Under the pieces are notes generated by a model, which ran no database searches, was not told the DNA's origin, and saw nothing but the letters and a program-made list of their open reading frames with translations. From positions 1,550,001-1,614,000 of the forward strand of contig NZ_CP018477.1 of NCBI RefSeq assembly GCF_002277955.1: a stretch of 64,000 bases of DNA, given 5' to 3'. A program made the translations under genes and the position numbers. This DNA comes from Thermogutta terrifontis (GTDB lineage: Bacteria; Planctomycetota; Planctomycetia; Pirellulales; Thermoguttaceae). Of the stretch, positions 26,399 through 35,976 are shown piece by piece; within the stretch, counting starts at the first letter, position 1, and each line of letters begins with the position of its first letter.

Positions 26399-27040
26399 TT
26401 ATTCCTCAGGTTCCAGGATTTTAATGTCTTTGAACATCACGAGCATGTCGTTGCCGCCATGGAGCTGGAGGGCAAAATGACCCTCGCGCCGGCCGGGATC
26501 GTTTTTGACCTCGGCGGTTTTCACCCCATTCACCCAAACAGTGATGTCCCCACCTTTGGCCGCCACGATCATCTCGTTCCATTCGTTGGGCTTGAACGCC
26601 TTTTTAACGACTTCCGGTGAAGGCTGGACCACCCATGCCCGACCATTCGTCTCATAAAGTCCGCCGGTGTTGGCGTCGGGTGCGATTTCCGCCTGGAAGC
26701 CAGAAACACCGCTGTAGCCTTTTTCTTCCACGCGGAAATAGAATCCGCTGTTTCCCTGGAGGACCTTGAATTTAAGTCGGACCACGAAATCCTTGAACAC
26801 ATCGTCGCTGACGAGATGTCCAAACTCTTTTTCTTCCGCTTTCTTACGGCCGACGATCGCGCCATCTTCGATAGTCCACGTGCCGACGCCGATTGTATGC
26901 CACCCTTTAAAGGTTTTGCCGTCCCAGAGGGGTTTCCATTTTCCACGGAATTCCTCGGCCCCAACGCAGGTGCCATAAAGCAAATTAAGGGAAACAGCCA
27001 GCACAAACATTTCAGTCACTGCGACGAGTAGCTTCTTCAT
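26399..27040 (-). CDS. Secreted DUF1080 (3-keto-disaccharide hydrolase-like) protein
   Basis: A 213-residue protein: signal peptide MKKLLVAVTEMFVLAVSLNL, then one DUF1080 concanavalin-like domain with LWDGKTFKGWHTIG, WTIEDGAIVG, DFVVRLKFKV, NSGFYFRVE, NEWNEMIVAAKG, and a final GHFALQLHGG. The family is greatly expanded in planctomycetes and includes enzymes cutting 3-keto-glycosides. Start 27040 has GGAGG 8 bp upstream. It precedes the alpha-galactosidase gene on the same strand, which suggests joint use in glycan breakdown. Confidence 0.85.
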   Translation of the reverse strand: MKKLLVAVTEMFVLAVSLNLLYGTCVGAEEFRGKWKPLWDGKTFKGWHTIGVGTWTIEDGAIVGRKKAEEKEFGHLVSDDVFKDFVVRLKFKVLQGNSGFYFRVEEKGYSGVSGFQAEIAPDANTGGLYETNGRAWVVQPSPEVVKKAFKPNEWNEMIVAAKGGDITVWVNGVKTAEVKNDPGRREGHFALQLHGGNDMLVMFKDIKILEPEE

Positions 27041-27498
27041 GGGGCATCCTCCGTCTGCTGCTTTCTCTGGGACAACTACATGTTCAAGAAATCTACATTC
27101 GCCGGCCATCGTGATCATTTGGCCAATAACACAGTAATCCCCGAGTGGCGGGGCGTCAACCGCTCGGTGGTGACGAAAAGCCCGCTGCGTTTTTTTATCC
27201 GGGGTTGGTCATAAGGGAAGAATCGCGAAAGTGTCGCCCCGACGTACTGGGAGGTCAATGCTTTTCCCAGTGGATTTTGCGTGCAACACTTTAAGCCGAG
27301 GATGCCACCGGGGGAGCATGTCTCATGCCTGACGGAATCGGCCGGAAATTTCTGCCGTGCGATGGCACTCTATCGCGCTATTGATATTGGGGCAACCAGG
27401 ATTGCAATGTTGTCTTTGACAGGCCGACGGACAAAACACGAATTGTGAGGCAGTCGCCGATTCGGCCATTGGGTAAACTTTCTCGCAGGAGTGTCGCC
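27041..27498. promoter_or_regulatory. Divergent promoter region
   Basis: This 458 bp gap separates the leftward DUF1080 gene from the rightward sulfatase and must hold both promoters. I see no clear gene, repeat or confident -35/-10 pair. Confidence 0.35.
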
Positions 27499-29082
27499 AT
27501 GAAGAACTTTTTGAGGGCTGCTGGCCCCCTGCTGGCAGTATTGACCTTGGCGCTGGCGGGGGTGCGCCATGGTGGAGAGGGAACCTTCGCTTCGGAGACG
27601 GCAAACAAGCCGTCCGGCAAGTATAACGTCTTGATGATCGCGGTGGACGATCTGCGGCCGGAAGCGGGATGTTACGGGGTGCCCATCATTAAGACGCCCC
27701 ACATCGACGCGCTGGCGTCCCAGGGATTGCTTTTCAATCGAGCTTATTGCCAGCAGGCGGTTTGCAGCCCTTCGCGCACTTCGCTGCTGCTGGGGCGCCG
27801 ACCGGACACGACTCGGGTGTATGACCTGCAAACACATTTCCGGAAAACGCTACCAGACGTGATCACGTTACCCCAGCACTTCAAAAATCATGGGTACCAC
27901 ACACAGGGCCTGAGCAAGATCTATCACGGTGGGCTGGACGACCCAGCAAGCTGGAGCGTTCCTCACTGGTCCCCGAGCAAGCCGATGTATGGCAAACCTG
28001 AGACGCTGGCGGATTTGGATCGGCGTCGGGAAGAGATGCGAAAGAAGGCGGGACCGGCTACCAGGGTCTTAGAGAAGGATCCCAAAACCGGCATCCCGTT
28101 GCGGTTGTCGGCACCCCAGTATCGGGTGTATGGTCCGGCGTGGGAAGACCCTGATGTCCCCGATGACGCCCTGCCAGACGGCGAGACCACCAACCGCGCC
28201 ATCGAACTATTGCAGGAGCTTAAAGATCGCCGGTTCTTTCTGGCGGTAGGATATTTAAAGCCGCACCTTCCTTTTGTGGCGCCCAAAAAATACTACGACC
28301 TCTATCGAAAAGAGGACATTCCTCTGGCGGCGAATCCGTTTCCGCCCAAGGATTGTCCCCCCATCGCCCTGACGAACTGGGGCGAACTCCGCGCCTACCA
28401 GGGGATTCCTGCCGCGGGCCCTCTGCCGGACTCGATGGCCCGGGATCTGGTACACGGGTATTATGCGGCGACCAGCTATGTCGATGCCCAGATTGGCCGT
28501 CTGCTGGCCGAGGTGGATCGCCTTGGGCTGCGCGATTCAACCATCGTGGTCCTGTGGGGCGATCATGGCTGGCACCTCGGCGATCATGGTCTGTGGTGTA
28601 AACACACGAATTTCGAAACTGCCACGCGGAGTCTCCTCATTTTCCGGGTGCCCGGCCAGCCACATCCCGGGGCCAAGACGGATGCGCTCGTCGAATTCGT
28701 GGATATTTATCCAACGTTGTGCGAACTCTGCGGCCTGCCGATTCCAGAGGGGCTGGAAGGAACCAGCCTCGTTCCACTCTTCGAGAATCCCCAACGCCCC
28801 TGGCAGAAGGCCGCCTTCAGCCAGTATCCGCGGGGGAAGGTGATGGGCTATTCCATGCGGACGGACCGTTATCGCTACACCGAGTGGCGACCGTCGGGCG
28901 GAGGCGAGCCTGTGGCGGTCGAACTGTACGACCACACCACAGACCCGCTCGAAAATGTCAACCTGGCTGGGCGACCGGAATACAAAGATCTTGTTGCCCA
29001 GCTTCATCAGCAGCTCGAAGCCGGCTGGAAGGCAGCAAAACCGGACAGTGAAGCGGCGTCCTTTCCCAAGATTTCCAAATAG
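27499..29082 (+). CDS. Secreted sulfatase (iduronate-2-sulfatase-like)
   Basis: A 527-residue arylsulfatase-superfamily enzyme with a signal peptide. The metal-binding NVLMIAVDDLRPE lies at 43-55, and the formylglycine signature CSPSRTSLLLGRR starts at Cys89, which must be oxidised by a sulfatase-modifying enzyme. Later motifs are HFKNHGYHT, LPFVAPKKYYDLY and WGDHGWHLGDHGLW, the pattern of the iduronate-2-sulfatase group (S1_7). It would remove sulfate from glycans such as algal or host polysaccharides. ATG 27499 has AGGAG 8 bp upstream; the in-frame ATG at 27445 would place the signal peptide too far inside. It is close to glycan-degrading genes. Confidence 0.88.
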   Translation: MKNFLRAAGPLLAVLTLALAGVRHGGEGTFASETANKPSGKYNVLMIAVDDLRPEAGCYGVPIIKTPHIDALASQGLLFNRAYCQQAVCSPSRTSLLLGRRPDTTRVYDLQTHFRKTLPDVITLPQHFKNHGYHTQGLSKIYHGGLDDPASWSVPHWSPSKPMYGKPETLADLDRRREEMRKKAGPATRVLEKDPKTGIPLRLSAPQYRVYGPAWEDPDVPDDALPDGETTNRAIELLQELKDRRFFLAVGYLKPHLPFVAPKKYYDLYRKEDIPLAANPFPPKDCPPIALTNWGELRAYQGIPAAGPLPDSMARDLVHGYYAATSYVDAQIGRLLAEVDRLGLRDSTIVVLWGDHGWHLGDHGLWCKHTNFETATRSLLIFRVPGQPHPGAKTDALVEFVDIYPTLCELCGLPIPEGLEGTSLVPLFENPQRPWQKAAFSQYPRGKVMGYSMRTDRYRYTEWRPSGGGEPVAVELYDHTTDPLENVNLAGRPEYKDLVAQLHQQLEAGWKAAKPDSEAASFPKISK

Positions 29083-29146
29083 TCATGTGTGAGCCGGACG
29101 CTCCCTCCGAGAAGATTTGCCTGGCGGTTGCGCGAACTCGGTGGCT

Positions 29147-30238
29147 TTACGGCACCTGAACCGGGTTCCCATCTCGGATATCACCCAGCCGGGCGTAGAG
29201 GGTGGTGTTGATGGTCTCGGAGATGAATTTCACGGACCCGTCCCCGAAGAGGAAGTTCGCTCCCCCGGGATGCTTGCTTCCGAAGCTGTAATCGGAAGGG
29301 CTCAGGCTGTTGATGATGTTATTCACCTCCTTGTTGTTTAAATAGGCGAAAGGACCGACGAGTCGGGCCCAGGAAGAAATTCTCCACTGTCCCTGCCAGT
29401 TGTTGTTTCCACCGGCCCAAAGCGGGAACACCCGATCGATCATCGTCCGTGTGACATTGGCAGTTTCCGAGACTTCTCCCACTGCGATGACATTACTTGA
29501 GCCGTCGGTGATATCGGCGAACGTCATGACGTAGTGGAAATTGTTGGTCTGGGCCAGCCGAAACATGCCGTTTTGCTCAGTGGCGCCCGACGGCCGACTC
29601 CAACTGGTCGCACCGTTGGCGATGAAGTAACTCGACCAGGGCTCGTCGCTTCCCAGGCAGCAGCAATAATTGGACTTCCCGTAACCGTCGTTATCTTCCT
29701 TGGGAAGAACATCACTGGGGCAGAGAAAGGCGGGAAGAATGGTCTTGGCTGCCACACCCCGCTGATTGTTTGGATTGCCATGGTTGTTTCTGACCTGGCA
29801 CCACCAGTTGTAGGAGTCCGTGTTTTGAACGGGGTGACCGGTGGGCAGGGCCGGGGAGACCCCGGGAATTTCTCGAATCGCCCCGTGAACGAGGCGATTA
29901 TCTCCGCCCGGAATATAGACCAGGGCGGCTCCCCCGCTGACCAGCGTGTCGTACATTTGCTTCTGTTCGATGAAGGGGAGGATATAAGCCCCCCAGGCGT
30001 AGTTGTCGTTGTCGTCGTCGGGTTGCCCGACGGGGAAAACCTTGTTCACATCATGGAAGTTGTGGATGGCTAGGCCGATCTGTTTCAGATTGTTTGAACA
30101 CTGGCTTCGCCGGGCGGCCTCTCGCGCGGCCTGAACGGCAGGTAACAGAAGAGCGATCAAAATCCCAATAATCGCAATGACGACAAGCAACTCCACCAAC
30201 GTAAACGCCTGCCGATGAGAACAACCACCAATCCGCAT
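29147..30238 (-). CDS. DUF1559 protein with prepilin-type N-terminus (paralogue A)
   Basis: A 363-residue planctomycete DUF1559 protein. Residues 11-40 form a type IV pilin-like N-terminus ([20 protein letters not shown], then [15 protein letters not shown]), processed by prepilin peptidase. The C-terminal [19 protein letters not shown] is the hallmark of the family. Their function is unknown; they are thought to be pseudopilins or surface proteins. A paralogue of exactly the same length lies at 46060-47151. GGAGGT precedes the start. Confidence 0.9.
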   Translation of the reverse strand: MRIGGCSHRQAFTLVELLVVIAIIGILIALLLPAVQAAREAARRSQCSNNLKQIGLAIHNFHDVNKVFPVGQPDDDNDNYAWGAYILPFIEQKQMYDTLVSGGAALVYIPGGDNRLVHGAIREIPGVSPALPTGHPVQNTDSYNWWCQVRNNHGNPNNQRGVAAKTILPAFLCPSDVLPKEDNDGYGKSNYCCCLGSDEPWSSYFIANGATSWSRPSGATEQNGMFRLAQTNNFHYVMTFADITDGSSNVIAVGEVSETANVTRTMIDRVFPLWAGGNNNWQGQWRISSWARLVGPFAYLNNKEVNNIINSLSPSDYSFGSKHPGGANFLFGDGSVKFISETINTTLYARLGDIRDGNPVQVP

Positions 30239-30528
30239 GAGTCACCTCCAGCTAGAGTAGAACCAATACCGCAGCCAAAGCCGTAACACCCTCAGCCAAT
30301 TGCCTGGTCCCGTGTAGAATAGCTTATCCGGGGAGAAGTGACATGTCAATGACTTTGCTAGTGCAATTGTGCGATATTTTTACTCAGTGTGCGATAGGGT
30401 GGTGATCAATTTGTCTCTGCGTAAATGTTCTGGTTTGGTAATCCACGCGGATTTTTTGGCTGTCGGTTTCGTGCCGTGAGCGAAAAGGAGTCTTTTAAGG
30501 AGTCTTTTTCGGGGCGGCTTCGTGTCCC
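30239..30528. promoter_or_regulatory. Upstream region of DUF1559 gene A with direct repeats
   Basis: GTGCGATA occurs at 30369-30376 and 30389-30396, 20 bp apart, on the upstream side of the leftward DUF1559 gene. A tandem 12-mer AAGGAGTCTTTT also lies near 30485-30510. Either may be regulatory or chance; no gene is seen. Confidence 0.25.
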
Positions 30529-31260
30529 CTAAAAGATTTGCCGGCAAAGGTCGTAGCCTATCGCAAAGATAGCGGCATCAATGCAGGCATGACTGATCCA
30601 TGGGGCGTAGAGCGTCCTCCAGCGGTGGAACATGACACACCAGACGATACCACCAATGGCTACGCCGGCTGAGAAAAGAATCTGATAGACCGAGCCCCAG
30701 CCGAAGTATTTGCCGAGAATGATGACATGATGCCCGGTGAACGCCACCGACGAGAGGAGACCGCTCATTTCGGCTGACAGAAAAAGCCGTAATTTTTCAA
30801 AAACAAATCCTCTCCAGTAGTACTCTTCCAGGAAAGAATGTGCCACCGAAATGACTGCCGCAAAGGCTAAAAATCGGCTCGGCGTGTCTATTCCGAAACC
30901 GATAATTTTGTTTTTAATGGCTGCGGTGGCCTCGCTGAACACGCCCATGGGCCTGAAAAGAAAGACATAAAGCAGCCCCATACCCGCTGCCACCGCAATC
31001 CCAAACCCCAAGCCGGCGAAAACTTCGATACGTCTTGGACCAGGGACCCGGAGAGAAATCCGATCCACGCACACAAGCCACGCAGCGGGAAGGAGCATCA
31101 CCAGCTTCGCTGCGGCGTAAAGGGCTTGCTGAATCCAAGAGGGCAGTTCCTCGGCCAAAACAAAATACCCCACGGCGGATACCGTGGGGGTTACCATCAG
31201 GAACAACAGCACCAGGGCGAGTGCCCACCGTTTGACACCGCTTTCAGCAGCGGCTTCCAT
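30529..31260 (-). CDS. CPBP-family intramembrane metalloprotease
   Basis: A 243-residue multi-pass membrane protein of the CAAX-protease/bacteriocin-processing family. The catalytic glutamates are in EEYYWRGFVFEKLR, with histidines in FTGHHVI and SHACIDAAIF, as expected for the zinc-independent or metal-bound glutamyl intramembrane protease core. About six hydrophobic segments are visible. It starts 3 bp after the stop of the radical SAM gene, so the two are co-transcribed; the functional link is not known. Confidence 0.82.
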   Translation of the reverse strand: MEAAAESGVKRWALALVLLFLMVTPTVSAVGYFVLAEELPSWIQQALYAAAKLVMLLPAAWLVCVDRISLRVPGPRRIEVFAGLGFGIAVAAGMGLLYVFLFRPMGVFSEATAAIKNKIIGFGIDTPSRFLAFAAVISVAHSFLEEYYWRGFVFEKLRLFLSAEMSGLLSSVAFTGHHVIILGKYFGWGSVYQILFSAGVAIGGIVWCVMFHRWRTLYAPWISHACIDAAIFAIGYDLCRQIF

Positions 31261-31263
31261 GGA

Positions 31264-33060
31264 TCAGCCCTGAAGCACGGGCACCGGCAAAGGCTGAGTG
31301 GCCCGAGTCGGGGTGATCAACGGGTACTTGGGGCCCGGGGGTGCGTCGTGATATTCCAGCGGACCCACTGCCAATTGGTAGAGCCAGTGTCGGGCATTCC
31401 ACACCGATTTCACGACGCCAATCATGCCGTGGATCTGCGTGAACACTCTCTCGGCCCACAGGGGATCGAACCGCGGCAGGGCCCGCAGCAGATTGAGAGG
31501 ATTATAGAACGCGATATATCCCGCAAGCATGTTGAGTTGCCTTTGCAGGGGGCTGGAATGCGCCGTCGCAATGGCACGATTGCCGTCGTAGTGATAGTCC
31601 TCCACGGGTTGTCCCGCCACTCGCTTCAGGACGATGCCATCCTGATAGGGCTTTTCATATCCTTTGCTTCCCACGGAAGGAGTCAGGAGAGTGATTTGGC
31701 ACGTGATCGCGCCCACTTTCCGCAGGAAGCCGACCTGATTGATCAGCCCACGGAGACTCCGCCAGGTCCACAGCGGTTGATTATCGTGATGCATCATCAT
31801 GGGCATAGGGGCGATCCCATGCTTGATGAGCTCACGGAAGACCGTGATGGTCTTTTCCGGCGACTGTCCTTTCTTGACAAGATCGGCGGTGAGGTCTTCG
31901 ATTCCAAACCAGATGCTCCGCAGGCCTGCCTTTCGGGCGAGGGGAATGAGATCCAGGTTCTTGTGCACGTCGAATTCCGTGGCTTCTGTGGCGAAAATGA
32001 TCGAGTCACCCAGCGGCTTACGATCAATTTCGGCCTTGGCCATCACGGAGAAAATTTCCTCCACCGTTTGCCGATTGTTAAAGAAATTGTCGTCGGTGCC
32101 GAAGAAGAACCGGATTCCCGAGCGTTTGTAAATTCCTGTGAATTCTTCAACTAACCGTTCCGGGCTGCGGAACCGGAACGTGTCCTGGTTGTACGCCGGA
32201 ATGGGACAATATGGGCAATGGAATTTGCACCCGTGGGTTGTGACTACCGCCAGGACCTTTGCGTATTTCCCAAGCTTCTCCGCGGGGAGTGGCTCAGGCG
32301 AGAGGGTCGTCTTTTTGTGCGGTGGCTCAAACAGTCCCAGGGCATCGAACGGTAGGGGAAGTTCGTCCAGATTCTGCACCAGGCGCTGCACACCCGTGTC
32401 GATGAGGTACTCTGGATGGCCACGTGGCGGATCTGGCCGGAAAACCAATCCGTGGATGTCATTGAGCAGGCCCTCCTCTCGCACCCGCTCAAATGCGGAC
32501 CGGATGTGCTCGCCGGGCAGCTTGTTTTCAAGGATTCGGTCGAGCAGCTCGAGGAGGACGTACTCCTCACCGGTGCATACCACGTCGGCACCTACCGTTC
32601 CATCGTTGGAAAGGCCGAAGAAATCCCATGGTTCGTAGATCGCCTTGGCACCACCGGCGATGATCAGCGGGCGCTGGTCGCCCAGCGTCCAGGCATCTCG
32701 AATCAGATCGTACGCCCGGGCGCTATGGATCTGCATGCTGGAAACCAAAAGCAATTGAGGGACTTCGCCATCGATTCGGGCTTGGCTGGGACGAATATTC
32801 GGATTCCACTGCTGCATCACCACGCGGATCTTGCGGAATCCAGCCGCATACATGGCCGAGGCCAGCGCCCGGGGCGCGCCCGGAATCATGATGTCCTGGA
32901 CCATCACGAATGGTCCGATACTTGTTCTGCGGTCAAAAGCATAAACGATCAGCGTGGGGATGTCTTCTTTAACAGCCCGTTCCCGCACGCTGCGTTCGAG
33001 CTCGCGGTACTTTCCGGGCAGGGTAAAACGGTCGTTCTTGGCACGTTTGGGTAATTCCAC
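31264..33060 (-). CDS. B12-binding-domain radical SAM protein
   Basis: A 598-residue protein. The N-terminal half looks like a cobalamin-binding Rossmann domain (PLIIAGGAKAIYEPWDFFG, ADVVCTGEEYVLLELLDRIL), and the second half is a radical SAM barrel with the 4Fe-4S motif C-x3-C-x2-C in THGCKFHCPYCPIPAY. It belongs to the broad class that methylates or rearranges unactivated carbons; the substrate is unknown. I use the GTG at 33060 because GGAGG lies 7 bp upstream, while the GTG at 33090 has no ribosome binding site. It leads an operon with the CPBP protease. Confidence 0.8.
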   Translation of the reverse strand: MELPKRAKNDRFTLPGKYRELERSVRERAVKEDIPTLIVYAFDRRTSIGPFVMVQDIMIPGAPRALASAMYAAGFRKIRVVMQQWNPNIRPSQARIDGEVPQLLLVSSMQIHSARAYDLIRDAWTLGDQRPLIIAGGAKAIYEPWDFFGLSNDGTVGADVVCTGEEYVLLELLDRILENKLPGEHIRSAFERVREEGLLNDIHGLVFRPDPPRGHPEYLIDTGVQRLVQNLDELPLPFDALGLFEPPHKKTTLSPEPLPAEKLGKYAKVLAVVTTHGCKFHCPYCPIPAYNQDTFRFRSPERLVEEFTGIYKRSGIRFFFGTDDNFFNNRQTVEEIFSVMAKAEIDRKPLGDSIIFATEATEFDVHKNLDLIPLARKAGLRSIWFGIEDLTADLVKKGQSPEKTITVFRELIKHGIAPMPMMMHHDNQPLWTWRSLRGLINQVGFLRKVGAITCQITLLTPSVGSKGYEKPYQDGIVLKRVAGQPVEDYHYDGNRAIATAHSSPLQRQLNMLAGYIAFYNPLNLLRALPRFDPLWAERVFTQIHGMIGVVKSVWNARHWLYQLAVGPLEYHDAPPGPKYPLITPTRATQPLPVPVLQG

Positions 33061-33830
33061 TGGAAAACCTCCATAAACACCACTAGTCACACACCTGAAA
33101 ACCCACCTCCGCCGAGACCAGACCGACCTTCACGATCGCCCGGCTGGAAAAGGCTTGAGGAAATTATACGCGTCTTCCGGCCAATTACCAGTAAGCCATT
33201 CCCTATCTGTTGAGTCACCTATCGAATGCCGGCTCCTGTGAAACCATCAAATACCCGGCATCCCGCAGTTCCGGTCAGTTTGGTCACGTCTTCAGTCCTC
33301 TTAGCCTCCCGAAAATACGTGCAATCGTCTTTGGCCAAGGCCATCCTGCCAATTTAGATTGTCATTATGAGCCGAAGGCGAAACGCCATGCAACTCCGGT
33401 TTGGCTTGCCCCATCCCGACTTTTCCACTGCCGTCACGCGCAAATCGCACCTCGCCGAGACCTTCCGCGGGAGTGAAAACCAGCTCGGAGGGCCTGCCTG
33501 TCAGGTCCACATTGCGACGTTGGGCAATCCAAATGCGGGATTTATCTGCCAAGTTCAATTGCCGTAAAAATGTGGCGGCAATTTATGAATTGTCCCTACA
33601 ACATATTGAACCTTTGGTGTCTGACACATCCCAGCGAAAAATGGATATGGATCAGCGGTTTATTCCTCGCCAACGTCAAAGTCTCGCTTCTCCACGTAAG
33701 TGTTATAAGTATCGTATGCCATTCGAATTGCCACAGAATCTGGGATCTGGAATCCCGCGGCACCCACCGGTTCCGAATCGACAAGTGACATCCAAGTCGG
33801 CTGCCCGTCCAGAGCAGCCGGCGGGCCACT
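33061..33830. other. Intergenic region with one palindromic repeat
   Basis: About 770 bp without a supportable gene. Several short open frames exist on both strands but none has a ribosome binding site or recognisable protein. A palindromic repeat copy lies at 33573-33600. Confidence 0.45.
33573..33600 (-). repeat. Palindromic repeat, copy 2
   Basis: Read on the minus strand this begins TGTAGGGACAATTCAT, followed by AAATTGC, and matches the 22209 element at all but two positions over 22-23 bp. Confidence 0.5.
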
Positions 33831-34976
33831 TCATGGAACATCGCCGCCGCGCTCGCCAAACTCCAGCGCTGGTTGTGGATCGCCGACTATTTCCACCTGG
33901 GGAATCCCTGCAGGGGTATTGAGAAGGAAGATACCGGCGACATTCCCTCGTTGTTGACAGAAGCGTCTGGCGTCATTCGGACCGAGGATGAAAAACGCTG
34001 TAGCCAGGGCGTCCGCCTCGGCCGCCGTGGGGGCGAGTACCGTCACACTGAGCACCTCGTCGGCAGGATATCCGGTGCGGGGATCCAAAATGTGGCCGAA
34101 CCGTTTTCCTTTGTGCCAGAAAAACTGAAGGGCTGTACCGGAGGTACCTAATCCCTGAGCTTTCAGCCAGACACGTCCGACCCGCCGCCCTGGGTGAAGG
34201 GGATCGCTCAAGCCGATCGGCCATCCCTGTGGGCCTTCCGTGCCCTCGGCTGGTGAAAGTTCCCAGGAGTCCCCCACGGCAAAGACACTGCTCAACCCTC
34301 CGTGGAGGGCAAAGTCCCCAATGCCTGCCTCAATAATCACCTTCGCTAGGCGATCTAGGGCGTATCCCTTGCCCACACTTCCTAGATTGAGCGCCACCCC
34401 TGGCTTGTGGAAGCGGATGGTTTGCCGCCGAGCGTCGAGTTCCACCCATCGCCACCCGCAGAGTTCCCGCGCTTCCCTGATTTCACTGTCACTTGGAAGT
34501 CGTCCTTCCCGCCGGGCGAAGCCCCACACCTGCCAAAGAGGAGCTGCCGTAATGTCGAATGCCCCGTCTGTTGCCTCCCATAGCTGGCGGCAATAAACCA
34601 GCAGTTCCCACAGTTCGGCCGACACCTCCACCTCCCGTTGAAAAGCCTCGGCATTGATCCGCCCAAGTTCTCCCTGAGGTCGAAAGAAGGACATCATGTC
34701 CTCCAGTGGTTCCAGCAGATCCAGAGCAGTTAGCCCGACTTCAACGGCGTTTTCATACTGGCCCAGGTTAAAAATGACCTGAAATTCGCTGGCCATAGCC
34801 CGCCGGCCTAACTGCAACTTGTAGGTCCCGCGTCGCGGAACGGTAGGTCGAGCGCCGGCCGTCTGCGGATTCGGCGTCTCTGCGTCGGCGGGGGCTGCTG
34901 TGGGCTCGACGGCATCGCTGAGTTGTCCGCGAGTCAGCCGTCGCAAAAAGTCGCGGCGATTGCTTTCTATTGTCAT
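33831..34976 (-). CDS. apbE: FAD:protein FMN transferase (ApbE family)
   Basis: A 381-residue ApbE protein that would attach FMN to target flavoproteins outside the cytoplasmic membrane. It starts with a twin-arginine-like NRRDFLRRLTRG, then has the ApbE features MMSFFRPQGELGRIN, GAFDITAAPLWQVW, VALNLGSVGKGYALD, ALHGGLSSVFA and HILDPRTGYPA, followed by the Asp/Thr-type metal region TAAEADALATAFF. Start 34976 puts the Arg pair at the N-terminus; the longer ORF to 35072 adds an unlikely leader. No flavoprotein partner such as an Rnf or Nqr gene is nearby. Confidence 0.85.
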   Translation of the reverse strand: MTIESNRRDFLRRLTRGQLSDAVEPTAAPADAETPNPQTAGARPTVPRRGTYKLQLGRRAMASEFQVIFNLGQYENAVEVGLTALDLLEPLEDMMSFFRPQGELGRINAEAFQREVEVSAELWELLVYCRQLWEATDGAFDITAAPLWQVWGFARREGRLPSDSEIREARELCGWRWVELDARRQTIRFHKPGVALNLGSVGKGYALDRLAKVIIEAGIGDFALHGGLSSVFAVGDSWELSPAEGTEGPQGWPIGLSDPLHPGRRVGRVWLKAQGLGTSGTALQFFWHKGKRFGHILDPRTGYPADEVLSVTVLAPTAAEADALATAFFILGPNDARRFCQQRGNVAGIFLLNTPAGIPQVEIVGDPQPALEFGERGGDVP

Positions 34977-35252
34977 TGATACGAAAGACGCATCGGTTGC
35001 GAAATTGGTCGAAAGTCGGTACGGGACAGGTAACGACCATTGGTTCGGGCATGGCGTGAAGAACCTGCCCACGGATCATTCCGCGGCGATTCACCGGGCG
35101 TGTCTATCCTTTGATTTTACAAAACTTCTGCTTTGGCATGCGCAGTTTCAATATGGGCTGGTCAAAGCAGACACCTGGCGTGGGCAAAGAGAGTTAAGCC
35201 CGACTGATCAAGTTTCGCAGCTTCCCTTTCCGAATGTGCAGCAAGACGTGCC

Positions 35253-35963
35253 TTACTCCTGTGATTTTTCCTGGCCGGCAGATTTTCGCGTTTTGCGGAG
35301 ACTGAGGATCAGTTGCACTTCGCCTACGGGCAGACCGGTTCGATGGGCGATCTCGTCAGGATCGTATCCGTAATCTGCCAGAGTGTAAATTTCTTCAGCC
35401 GGTCTGGCTTCGCGTGACGACCCTGCCACAACTTTTGCGTCGTGTTCCCCCGACTGCTCAGCGTCCGCTGGAGCATTGTCTGACTCGCTGGCAGGCCGAG
35501 CCGTAACCTCAGGCGGCACGGGGCCCGGCTCTCCACTGGCGGAACCCTGTGGGACATGCGGGGGCTCTGGCGACAAAACTCCAGCCGCCTGCGTTTGTCG
35601 AAGCTGCTCGCTCGCCCGGAGGGCAGCTTCAAGGCGTGCGGCCGCCCGATCGGCTTCGCGGACCAGGTTTTCCAGAAGTCCCAGCTTGCTGGTGATCCTT
35701 CCTTCGATGTCCCGGGCGAGTTCGTGCATTCGGACTTCCCAATCGGTGACAGTGGAAGGATGGGGCATGTGGCCAGGCTCATGCATTTGGCCGGTGAGAT
35801 CACTCCGCTGTGTTTCATCGCGAAGAGAGGGAGGGACTTGACGACCGCCGCGACGCTGCATCCGGATGAGGGAAAACCAGATGAAGACGATCGCCAATGC
35901 CAACACGATCCACGACAGGGTGCTGTTGTCCAGGGCAATGGGTATTTGAAGCAAAGGCCCCAT
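35253..35963 (-). CDS. Single-pass membrane protein with C-terminal HTH-like segment
   Basis: A 236-residue protein with one N-terminal membrane helix (TLSWIVLALAIVFIWFSLI), a coiled-coil stretch (residues about 70-125), a Pro/Ala/Glu-rich linker, and a C-terminal LADYGYDPDEIAHRTGLPVG segment that resembles a helix-turn-helix. Similar architecture occurs in DUF6115/DUF2802-type proteins. Start 35963 has GGAGGGG upstream and lies 13 bp after the larC stop, so it is co-transcribed with larC. Confidence 0.65.
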   Translation of the reverse strand: MGPLLQIPIALDNSTLSWIVLALAIVFIWFSLIRMQRRGGRQVPPSLRDETQRSDLTGQMHEPGHMPHPSTVTDWEVRMHELARDIEGRITSKLGLLENLVREADRAAARLEAALRASEQLRQTQAAGVLSPEPPHVPQGSASGEPGPVPPEVTARPASESDNAPADAEQSGEHDAKVVAGSSREARPAEEIYTLADYGYDPDEIAHRTGLPVGEVQLILSLRKTRKSAGQEKSQE

Positions 35964-35976
35964 AATTCCCCTCCCA

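Noticed and set aside
30484-30510. Tandem 12-mer AAGGAGTCTTTT as an anti-Shine-Dalgarno regulator
   Set aside because: It lies after the stop of the CPBP gene and before no plus-strand gene, so a role in translation is unlikely.
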